Assembly: GCA_029378245.1 (NCBI GenBank)
Contig: JARKIF010000001.1
Location: forward strand, 1,736,001 to 1,800,000
Reading direction: 5' to 3'
Origin: Roridomyces roridus
Taxonomy: Eukaryota > Basidiomycota > Agaricomycetes > Agaricales > Mycenaceae
DNA: 64,000 bases
The translations under genes and the position numbers were made by a program. The notes beneath the pieces were generated by a model. That model saw only the letters and a list, made by a program, of their open reading frames with translations. It was not told where the DNA came from and did not search any database. Shown piece after piece: positions 22,557 to 30,964 of the stretch (its first letter is position 1; every line of letters starts with the position of its first letter).

Positions 22557-22884
22557 ATGGACGTTCAGGACAAAGTCGAGATCAATGTTTTGTACTTTGC
22601 TGCCGCATCCACAGCGACTGGCCTCTCTCAGGGTTCTTCCCCTCAGTATTCCCTGGCTTGAATATGAACCTGGTTTTTCAGAAACAATATCCGTTCCCCT
22701 GAACCTCCCTCTGTCGCGTCTGGGCAATATACTGGTCGCCCGACATCCCAAAGCCACAGATCTCAGCAAGATCCTGGACGGTAGCCAGTGGAGTGTTGAC
22801 GAGGAGATGGTGGACGAGCCAGAGACGGTGGAACTCAAGGGTGGTGAGGAGGTGGCGATTATCTGCCCTGTTTCTGGAGGATAA
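22557..22884 (+). CDS. Molybdopterin synthase small subunit (MoaD/MOCS2A-like), copy 1
   Basis: The ubiquitin-fold sulfur carrier that, as a C-terminal thiocarboxylate, donates sulfur to precursor Z in molybdenum-cofactor synthesis. Exon 1 is 22557-22632, the intron 22633-22681 (49 nt, GTTCTT..TTTCAG) and exon 2 22682-22884, giving 92 residues. It starts MDVQDKVEINVLYFAAASTA, where the INVLYFA beta strand is typical. It continues SVPLNLPLSRLGNILV and ends ETVELKGGEEVAIICPVSGG; the Gly-Gly end is the sulfur-carrying terminus. The large subunit (MoaE/MOCS2B) is not in the window. A second, altered copy lies at 26274-26594. Confidence 0.85.
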
Positions 22885-23289
22885 GTCGCGCTTTATCGCT
22901 GTTCTTCCACTTCGAAAGCCTTTCGACGAATATCATTGACTCTACTCGGACTGAGGCTTCTACTCGAAAGCGTCTACTCAGCCATGCTGAAGGCTGACTT
23001 GGTCTGTGCCGCGGCTTCCAGACAGGGTGGGTGTTGACTTGTTGTGAGACTCTCCTCGAGCCAGCCACTCTTGTCTCCCTTCCTCCCACTTTCATCTCGC
23101 TTTTTAGTTTGGGTGTCGCGTCGCCCGCTTTTCGGTGAGGAGCAATTCGCGACTCATGCGCTCAACTGCTGACACCTTTCTAGCTCTTCAACACTCTACC
23201 GACGCTGGTTCAGAACGTGACAAGGGAATGCACAGTATGCACTTGCTCGATTCCGGCAGGCTGCCCAATCTTGCCACTTTTACAACCTT
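22885..23289. other. Gap between MoaD copy 1 and the dispersed repeat
   Basis: No gene can be supported. It may hold eroded 5' exons of the thiamin pyrophosphokinase relic that resumes at about 23890, but no clear match to the CADGGANR or GDLDS blocks of that enzyme is readable. Confidence 0.35.
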
Positions 23290-23872
23290 ACTGAACAACG
23301 ACTATAGACCGACGAGAGTAGGGCCCGATATCGGAAAGCTTGGACGCGTTGTACGGCCTCGTTGACATACCAGTCGGGGGATTATTCCTGTGGGATGCGG
23401 CGCACACGGCTTTTGCTAAAGAGACTGTGTTCTTGCGATCTGGTGCAGTGGGACGCGATGGCCCGCCTGTTTCAGGCGCCAACGGGCGAGATGTCTTCAT
23501 TGAAATTCCTCGCTCTGCCTCGATACCACTGCAACTGTAGACCCTACCTCCTCGGGGACGGGGAGGGGGCGTTTACAGGCCGGAGCGGCATCCCATGACG
23601 GAACGCTTGTTTCAGGCGATACAACCCCAGGACTCCTCGGTGCTGTAGCCAACGCCGGTATCGTTGAGATTCAGAGCCCCCACTGGGTGTTATAGGGGTA
23701 CCGGACCAACCGTCTTTGAGCGAGTAAGATGGGCGGAGGGGCACATGCGACCGGGGCTTTGTACTTGAGGATGGTGTGGGAGATGTACACCGAGACGCGA
23801 ATCTGATTCGCAGGCAGCCTTCGGGCCACCAGTCTCACCAATTTTTCAAACCCCGTCACCTTCGCTCTGACA
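23290..23872 (-). repeat. Dispersed repeat family, copy 2 (inverted)
   Basis: This is the reverse complement of the elements at 1-350 and 57478-58277. Read on the minus strand it starts TGTCAGAGCGAAGGTGACGG at 23872 and runs to about 23290. It contains the uninterrupted sequence ATTGGTGAGACTGGTGGC, which is the empty site for the MITE found in copy 3. Its right edge abuts the 5'-truncated thiamin pyrophosphokinase relic. Confidence 0.85.
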
Positions 23873-23889
23873 TTTCTCGCTCTTCCTAG

Positions 23890-24501
23890 AGATCTCAGGC
23901 CCGAGTACGTGCAATTGCCTCGGTTAGCTTCCTTTGCTAACCCGAGCTCACCGCGTAGGTCTAGTCTTTGATGGCTTGCCTACTACTCAACAGGCTCCGG
24001 GAATACGATATCATTTTACTCGGAGGCCTTTCTGGTCGATTGGACCAGACTATACACACGCTCTCGTATCTATTCAAGCTCTGCAAGACAAGGAAGCGCG
24101 TTTTCGCCGTTTCTGGCGAAAATGTGGGGTGGATTTCGAATTCCGTGGGTACCCTGCGCAACCCTCGAATCCTCTTCATTATGTGGCCAGGGTGAACACA
24201 CCATATAAGTCGACCACGACATTGCCCAACCCGCGGGCTCCTCCCCTTTGGAATACAATCGACTGTGCTCTCGACCACTGGACTGAGGTGGAATTTGGGC
24301 AAGTCGAATCTACGCGTCTACTCTACATTTCTCACTCATTTTACAGCCGACCAAGAGTCGTCCTTTGATGGTCTGGTATCGACGTCGAATCACTTGGTTC
24401 CGGAAGAGAACCAGGTTTGGATTAGAGCCTCGAATCCTATATGGTGGACTGCCGAGCTTCGCTCGACTCCTAGAGTGTATGTAGAATATGGTTGCCTATA
24501 A
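23890..24501 (+). pseudogene. Thiamin pyrophosphokinase relic, 5'-truncated with internal stop
   Basis: The intact enzyme makes thiamin diphosphate from thiamin and ATP. Here the C-terminal two thirds are readable: LREYDIILLGGLSGRLDQ TIHTL, then RVFAVSGENVGWI, a normal intron (about 24150-24190), then GEHTI. A TAA follows at 24206-24208, and the same frame continues with SSPLGIQSTVLSTTGLRWNL. After another intron comes SSFDGLVSTSNHLVPEENQV and WIRASNPIWWTAELR. The upstream part that should carry the substrate-binding Asp residues (GDLDS block) is missing; dispersed repeat copy 2 occupies that side. Truncation plus the stop make a functional product unlikely. A working copy must lie elsewhere if the fungus makes its own cofactor. 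Confidence 0.8.
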
Positions 24502-25079
24502 TGCTAATACCTTCATTCGTCTTAACGAGCATGTGTGAGCAATATAGAGAAGCAGCGGAGACACCAGAAAACCCAGGGCTTCCTCAAGAGAAAGAAATAT
24601 CACGCAGAGTCCGGAGACGCCAGCGCGACGATCGAGTTCCAAGAAAGGAGGTTGAGAGGACTTCCTGATTAGGAAATTTTAGAAACGATCTCGTTCCCCG
24701 AGTCAAATACATCCGCGGAAGTGATTTCAGTGGAATGGAGAGGTCACAGCCCCATCGTCTCTTTCTTCTCTCCCACTTCCATCCCCTCTGAGTCCTGCGC
24801 TACACATACGGCACCCTCAACCCGCGTCAAGACCTCGCCAAGTCGCGACAGTGCGCTCCTCGTCGGTAAGCTCCTTTCCCCACCCTCTGGTGTCACTGAC
24901 GCGTTTACCATTCCTCGCCATGTACCAATTCGTCCCATATCGCGCCTCAACTCGCCAACAACTCGCCCAACGTCCCTCGTCGCTCTCCACCCCACCATGG
25001 CGAGTGCCTTGTCTTCTGCTCGCCTAGAGCACAACACTGACGATGACGCTCGCAGCTCCTCAAGCCTCTTCCTCAATAC

Positions 25080-25900
25080 AACGCTCTTGAAGACCCTTCA
25101 AGACCATCAAGCACCAACACCAGAAGGTCTTCAATTCGTCGCCGGTCGCCGCAAGTCTTCAAGCTCTTCAATGCCCATGAAAATCGTGCAAGACCTTCAA
25201 GCACCATCAACAGCCCAAGAGTCCAAGAAGTTCAAGCCGTTTTCACACCTCAAGCACTGGAAGACGCTTCAAGCCCTTCAAGCTCGCCGCCACTGAGGAA
25301 GACATCAAGCAAGAGAAGTTCTGGCCATCTGTCGCTCATCGTCATCAAACTCCAGCAAGAGCTTCAAGACCTGCAAACATCGTCAAGATCTATGAAGACG
25401 TTCAAGAGCGCTTCAGACTTTCACAAGACCAGACCTCTCTGCAAGAACCTCAAGCATCCGCACAAGACGCTGCACGAAGACATCTGCAATACCCTTCAAG
25501 ACCTTCAAGCACCGCAAGAAACGAAGACACCACAAGTCGAAGAACGTCAAACACATTCTGCAAGTCGAAGCTCATAAATCTGGAAACAACCAAAGAGTCA
25601 AGACACGCAAGACGTTGCAAGATCAAGCGCACCAACAAGTCTCTAGTCCGCAAAGTCTGCAAGAAGTTCCTCAAGGCGCAAGAACCCCGAAGCCATTGCA
25701 ACACCTCAAGCGCCCTTCAAGATCTGCAAACCCGTCAAGATCCACGAAGACGTCGAAGATGCGACTTTCAAGACTAACCTTCAATACGCTTCAGTATTCA
25801 ACAAGATCCTTCAAGGCCTTCACAGTCAAGTTTCCGCCCTCTCCTCTGGCAAGCCGACAAATTCAAGCACCGCAAGAAACGAAGACACCGCAAGTTGAAA
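25080..25900. repeat. Low-complexity TTCAAG-rich region (copy B)
   Basis: The counterpart of 21280-22180, with the same short words (CTTCAAG, CAAGAC, CCGCAAG) and many indels against copy A. No protein-like frame is preserved in both copies through this part. Confidence 0.6.
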
Positions 25901-26273
25901 CACTCTTGAAGTCGACTGGTCAACCTGCAAAAAGTCAAGACACGCAAGTGGAAGACAACTTGGTCAAGGCTCGGTGCAAGACGAACGTGAAGCTCCTCGA
26001 TGTCTCACAAGATTCGACTCTACCCTCCCAACTCTTCCCTCGGTGAGTCCTTTGCCCTCTCACAACGGTCTAGATTGACAAAGTTTTCCGCTGGTCGCGC
26101 GTGGGCGCGCCAGCATTCCCGGGGGCGGTTTAAAAACCTCGTGCTCCCTTGTCGTGGGCCCCGGGCTTAGTACCGCGCGAGTGACATTCGCTTACGCGCG
26201 TCAACTAAAAGCACGTTAAAATTGGAGAGCGATTCTGGTGGTAGTAGATGTAGAGCTTGTTGTCTCCTTTATC

Positions 26274-26594
26274 ATGGACGTTCAGGACAAAGTCGAGTTT
26301 TGTACTTTGCTGCCGCATCCACAGCGACTGGCCTCTCTTAGGGTTCTTCCCCTCGATATTCCCTGGCTTGAATATGAACCTGGTTTTTCACAAGCAATAA
26401 CCGTTCCCCTGAACCTCCGTTTGTCGCGTCTGGGCAATATATTGGTGGCCCATCACCCCAAAGCGACAGACCTGCGCAAGATTCTGGAGAGTAGCCAGTG
26501 GAGCGTCGACGCAGAGATGGTGGATGACCCGGAGACGGTGGAACTCAAGGGTGGGGAGGAGGTGGCCATTATCTGCCCCGTCTCTGGAGGATAG
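26274..26594 (+). CDS. MoaD/MOCS2A-like gene, copy 2, altered 5' half
   Basis: Compared with copy 1, seven bases (ATCAATG) are missing after GTCGAG, which removes the first beta strand and shifts the frame. The former intron is still present, is 1 mod 3 long and, if left unspliced, returns the frame. An uninterrupted 106-codon frame results, from the ATG at 26274 to the stop at 26594. Its C-terminal part keeps LSRLGNILVAHHPKATDL and LKGGEEVAIICPVSGG. If spliced at the old donor, translation stops almost at once. The 3' half differs from copy 1 at about two dozen sites, more than half of them silent. It may be a pseudogene, a new variant or a mis-assembly; no function is asserted. Confidence 0.55.
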   Translation: MDVQDKVEFCTLLPHPQRLASLRVLPLDIPWLEYEPGFSQAITVPLNLRLSRLGNILVAHHPKATDLRKILESSQWSVDAEMVDDPETVELKGGEEVAIICPVSGG

Positions 26595-26634
26595 TGCACT
26601 CCCACACTCGACTTTGTCCTCATCTCTCACGGAA

Positions 26635-27664
26635 ATGTTACTCTGGCTTGTCGCTGGTGCATGCTTTACCGCCTCCCTGTTCTGTTTGAAGCGCTGGCAA
26701 CTCCGAAAACTTGAACCAGCGTTTCGCGCGACGCGCCTGACTCGCAGCACATTTGTCCTCAGGTACGGGCAGCATTGACTTCCGTTGGGCATTTCACAGA
26801 GTCTTGCCCAGCGAGTGGTCAGATATCTACGACGAACATCCGCAGATATACGTTAAAGTGGTCCCCGACGCCAACACGATTCTCATAATCGACACTGGGT
26901 GTGGAGGCGCGACTCGCAACCCCGATATCGGATTAACCAACCTGAGGGAATTCATCGAAACGGTCCAGCTGGATTGCAATGGTGGCGCAGCCCTGAACGA
27001 GGGCAAGAAACTCGACTATATTGTTGTTCTCACCCACTGCCACTACGACCACATCCTCGCCGTCGAACAATTCGAGGGATATCCCATCCTGGTTTCCTCC
27101 CACTCCCCCGACTTTGTTTCGACCGATAATCTCCCAGCGCACAGTCTTTGCGCGCATTTGGGAATCAAAACGCCAACGTATACACCGACCCTCGTACCTC
27201 ACGAGCACCCTATCCACTCCAAGTCGCAGATTGCGCTCGGCGTAACGATCTTGCATACTCCTGGCCACACACCGGACGAGCTGGCATTGTATGACTCCGC
27301 GGAGAAGATGCTCTATGTTGGTGATTCGTTGTATGAGAGAGAGCCCATCATCTTTCCCAGCGAAGGGTCGATTGTCGAGTGGATGTCGTCAATGGATTAT
27401 CTGCTCGCATTCGTCAAGGAAAAGGGTCGGGGTGGATTGGTGCGAATAAACTCGGGGCATGCAACGGTACACCAGCCGGCCCAAGAGGTGCTGGAAAAGA
27501 CGATGGATTTCATGCGGGACATTGTTGGCGGCAAGGAACCGTTGCGGAGACGGTTGGTGGTCCGAGGTGAAGATAATGTTGTGTATGAGCAAGAGGGAGG
27601 ACGGTTCGCGTTGCGATGTCCGGAAAGGCTGGTTCTGGACGCGAGGAAATTGAATGAAGAGTAA
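26635..27664 (+). CDS. MBL-fold metallo-hydrolase with N-terminal membrane anchor
   Basis: A beta-lactamase-fold zinc hydrolase of the glyoxalase-II-like type. The start at 26635 gives a membrane or signal segment (MLLWLVAGACFTASLFCL). A very short intron (about 37 nt, GTACGG..CACAG at about 26762-26798) then joins STFVLR to VLPSEWSDIYDEHPQIYVK. Without this splice the protein would lack its N-terminus. The metal site is complete: THCHYDHILA (HxHxDH), HTPGHTPDELALYD, VGDSLYE and NSGHATV. Total length is about 330 residues. It lies 40 bp after MoaD copy 2 and ends only 22 bp from the convergent gene at 27687, so the 3' untranslated regions must overlap. The substrate is unknown. Confidence 0.85.
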
Positions 27665-27686
27665 AAAAGTAGGGCGCAATACGTAC

Positions 27687-28977
27687 CTATTTCCGTTTCC
27701 CACCGAGAAAATCCTGTTTCAAAGAAGCTAGGAATTTATCTGCGTCGGTTTGAGGGCTGGCTTTCCCTGGATTCGCCGTCTCCAAAGCAGCAAAGGGATC
27801 GCTGCTTATTGGGGCGTCACTGGGAGCGCTGGCGGAGCCTCCAGACAATTTTTGTCGTTTCGCATCCACGGCCTTGCGCCTCTCTTCAAGCTCCCGTTTC
27901 CTCTTCTCCATAGCTCGACTCGGTCCACTGGATACCGCAGAACTACGGTCCTGCATTCCTTCTGATTCTCCGGGCAAAACGTCCACTGCACCCGTGTCCC
28001 TTCTAGTCCGTTCGGTTTCATCTCTCGAAGCCTTGAGTTCCTCCATTTGAGCTTTGCGGGTCTCTTCGTCCTGGGAGAACTGATAGAACCCTGCACCCTT
28101 TGCCCGGACCTCTTTTGTCGCATCGTAATGTACTCCAAGAGGGTTATTGGCATCGGCCTGCTCTTTCTCGATTTGGGCAATTCGATCCGCGGAAGGCTGG
28201 TATACCGGGAAGTGCCCAACAGGATTGCCTGTTGGAAGTCAGTGAAATCTGGCAGCACAGAAGAGCCTCAATAGCGTACGTATAACCTCGTCCCTAGATG
28301 CACGTTAGTCCGTTGTAGATTTTGAGTTAAGATACGTACTCGTCTTCATCGTGTTCTTTCGCGCGCAAAAGATCCCGCGGTACTTCAGAACGTCTGGCCG
28401 TTCTCAAGCGCCCAAATTCGTCCTCGTATTCTACAATAGGGTCGTCCTCATCGCCCGGAGGAGGCCTTGCCACTTCTAGCGATTCATCGACGTCGTCGCT
28501 ATCGGATTCATAGTCATCCATAGGCTTCGAGTCAAACTAGGAGATGGTCAGCACAGACAGGCAGGCCGGGGTGAACGCACATCAACGAGCAAGGATTCGT
28601 ATTGTTTGTCATTCAGGCCCCCCGTCTGGCCTTTCTTTAGCTTGTCGTATATCTTGGCTTTGCGCTCCAGTGCGGCGCGTGCGGATTCGAGAGTCGGTTT
28701 GCTGATTGCTTCCAGTTCAATGTCCCGGGATGCTCTCGATTCGACACCTTTATTCTGACGGGTCCACACTGTAGGTTTCTAGAGTGACCAGTTGTAGCAT
28801 TTGTGGGCGGTGAGAGGAATGACGCACCTTGTCGGGCCGCTGCACACCTCCGACTATGTACTTTGATTTTCCGGCTGCTTTGTTGCGCGAGAATTCATCT
28901 TCCTTCTTGGAAACTTCGGCCTTGAGATCGAGAAAGGAGCCAGCACTAATCCCCTTGGCCTTTGATTTGCTGGACAT
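27687..28977 (-). CDS. CCDC174-like protein
   Basis: The start ATG at 28977 gives MSSKSKAKGISAGSFLDLKA, and the ISAGSFLDLKAE block is the hallmark of the CCDC174 family, which is linked to RNA processing in animals. It continues with KPTVWTRQNKGVESRASRDI, an acidic stretch (MDDYESDSDDVDESLE), DDPIVEYEDEFGRLRTARR, VGHFPVYQPSADRIAQIEKE and GVHYDATKEVRAKGAGFYQF. The C-terminal coiled coil is Lys/Arg-rich with AMEKRKRELEERRKAVDAKR. Four or five short introns are present. A nuclear role is inferred from the family and the basic tail. It is on the same strand as the Sds22 gene upstream. Confidence 0.8.
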
Positions 28978-29111
28978 GGGTTTCCGGAAGAGGATGATGT
29001 TGACACGTGATCAAGACGAAATTTATTATACACCGGACCGTGCTATAGTACATCTCCCTCCTCTAGATACACGTTATGCTTTCACAAATCTGAGGCAATG
29101 TTGAGCAAGAA

Positions 29112-30542
29112 TCAATGAATCATCGATTGCACATACGTTGCGTCAATCTGTTTGAGTTGAGGCAGAGCGAGTATAATCTTCCGACGATAGCCAGCCATGT
29201 CCGTGGTCTGGCACGGGTTTCCCTCGAGGTAAACAGTCTCCAACGTCGTTATGTGCTTCAGTTGGGTGTCGAGGGCGTGCAAAGTGGGAATTTTGTTGTT
29301 GCTCAACTTTTGGGATGTAAGCGAGAAGAACGTTAGCAGTCAGAACACAGACCCAGAGTTCCTGGAGCTGGTTTAGATGGGAAACATTTTCCAGCTCCGG
29401 TAGGAAATTATTTCCGAGGTCGAGAGTGGTTAGTTTGAGCTATGTTGGACGTGAGGCAAAGGCAATGAATAATACTGAAGGTACCTACATTGTGCTCCAA
29501 ACCTTCCAGGCGCTCGACGCCGTTATGACTAAGGTACAACTCCTCGAGGGTGTCTAGTTCCTCGAGACCTTCAAGCTTTGTTATGCGGTTGGACTGCAGA
29601 GAAAGAATTCTGAGCCGCTTCAACGGCGCAAGATTCTACCAACGTGTTAATCAAGTGCTCAGAAGCAAGACGCGCGCAAATCACCTCAAGCTTGGTAATC
29701 TTGTTCTTACCAATCCAGAGTTCTTCGAGGTTCACCAATGCATCCAGATTCTCAATTTTCTGCAGAAGATTTAATGCACGAACATCTCAAGGAAGGAGGC
29801 CTTACGCGAATCTTATTCCCTCCGAGCTCGAGACTGGTCAGGGAGACCGACGCTTGTAGATTATTTATCTTTGATATCCGGTTCTGAACGAAATAGACTG
29901 TTTTGAGGCTCGGCAGGTGCTGCAACGCTTCGGGCACCGTCTTGACCAGATTGAAAGACAGGTCGAGAACCCTGCCTCAGTTTGAGACGGAGACACCTGC
30001 GAGAGAGACCAAGTGGACGCACGAAAGTTGAGAAAGCTGGTCCAAAGCATCTCCTACATGCTTGACTTTATTGTCGTACAAATCCAGTTCTTGCATCTGC
30101 GTGAGCGGGTGGAAGATTTCTGGTTCCAGGTGCGAGATAAAGTTCTGCCGAAGACACAGTCTCTTGAGATGCGCCGCAAATCGAGGGAGCCTCAGAGGCG
30201 CGAGTGAACCAATTCTGAGATGAACGAGTTCCAGGTCCTTGACGCGTTCGTAAGTTAGCCTATTGGCATTACCCATGTCGTGCCACACCTCAGTTTCATC
30301 TGGGAGTTCGGCCAAAAAATCGCGGTCCTCTTCTTCATCAAAGGCCTCGTCAGGGGGATCTTCGTCCGTGTCTGCGTCTTCTGGATCGGGCAACACGACT
30401 CGCGCACTTCTGATAGCACAGTGAATTTGGCACACGATTGGACAAGGGACAACACGCACCGTTGTTCCGGGGCTGCTGGAGTAGTGGTCGCCTCCTCGGT
30501 AACCTTGGGTGATTCTTCTTCTGCAGCCAACTCGTTCGACAT
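29112..30542 (-). CDS. SDS22: Protein phosphatase 1 regulatory subunit Sds22 (PPP1R7)
   Basis: A leucine-rich-repeat regulator that binds the PP1 catalytic subunit (Glc7/Dis2) and acts in mitosis and PP1 maturation. The ATG is at 30542 (MSNELAAEEESPKVTEEA). After an acidic N-terminus come about eleven 22-residue repeats, for example LKRLCLRQNFISHLEPEI, MQELDLYDNKVKHVGDAL, LKTVYFVQNRISKINNLQ, LRILSLQSNRITKLEGLE and LEELYLSHNGVERLEGLE. The LRR cap is LETVYLEGNPCQTTDMAG followed by LPQLKQIDATYVQ, as in the family. Several phase-consistent introns cut between repeats. Length is about 380 residues, normal for Sds22. Confidence 0.92.
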
Positions 30543-30551
30543 TTCGACCAA

Positions 30552-30964
30552 ATTTCGACGATGAGTCGAACGCGAGATAGTAAATCAGGTAATGATGTGT
30601 GGCTGTACACTCAGATTCATGACTTCCCAAAAGGAGGAGGAAATTTCATTCCAAAGGAGCCAGAATATTATTTATCCTTGCACTAGACGTTACATTCCAA
30701 ATGCATGTACGGGTGAAGGAAGGGGGTTAAATATGGAGAGTAGTATTGATATTCACTACGACTACGAATTATCATACGAAGGGTTGCCAACGCGAAAAAC
30801 CGTGAAAAGATGTATCATACTTTGAGAATGTGGGGTCGAATCGCATGGAACGACAGCGTTCTGTCGTTTTTTTGGCAAGTAATGGCGACTAAGGGGGCGC
30901 GTGGAGATGGGTTGAATAGTGATGGAAATATGCAGGTCATGAAGAAAATCCAGGCGTGACATAA
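30552..30964. other. Intergenic between Sds22 start and GATA gene 3' end
   Basis: About 410 bp of AT-richer sequence serves as the 3' flank of the GATA gene and the upstream region of Sds22. No gene or distinct regulatory site can be supported. Confidence 0.4.

Larger units (their letters stand above)
20870..22884 (+). repeat. Segmental duplication, copy A (about 2.0 kb)
   Basis: This block matches 24668-26594 in direct orientation. Both begin with ATTAGGAAATTTTAGAAACG and both end at the stop codon of a MoaD-type gene; flanks outside are unrelated. The first 350 bp and the 22180-22550 segment are very similar between copies, while the TTCAAG-rich middle differs by indels. The final 200 bp (exon 2 of the gene) is clearly more diverged. 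Similarity therefore varies along the block and is not uniform. Confidence 0.9.
24668..26594 (+). repeat. Segmental duplication, copy B (about 1.9 kb)
   Basis: The direct partner of 20870-22884, sharing the ATTAGGAAATTTTAGAAACG start and the MoaD stop at its end. The stretch about 25900-26270 is nearly identical to about 22180-22556: one G/A change and a 3-bp indel were noticed. The last 200 bp differ at roughly two dozen sites. The low-complexity middle is shorter in this copy. Confidence 0.9.
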
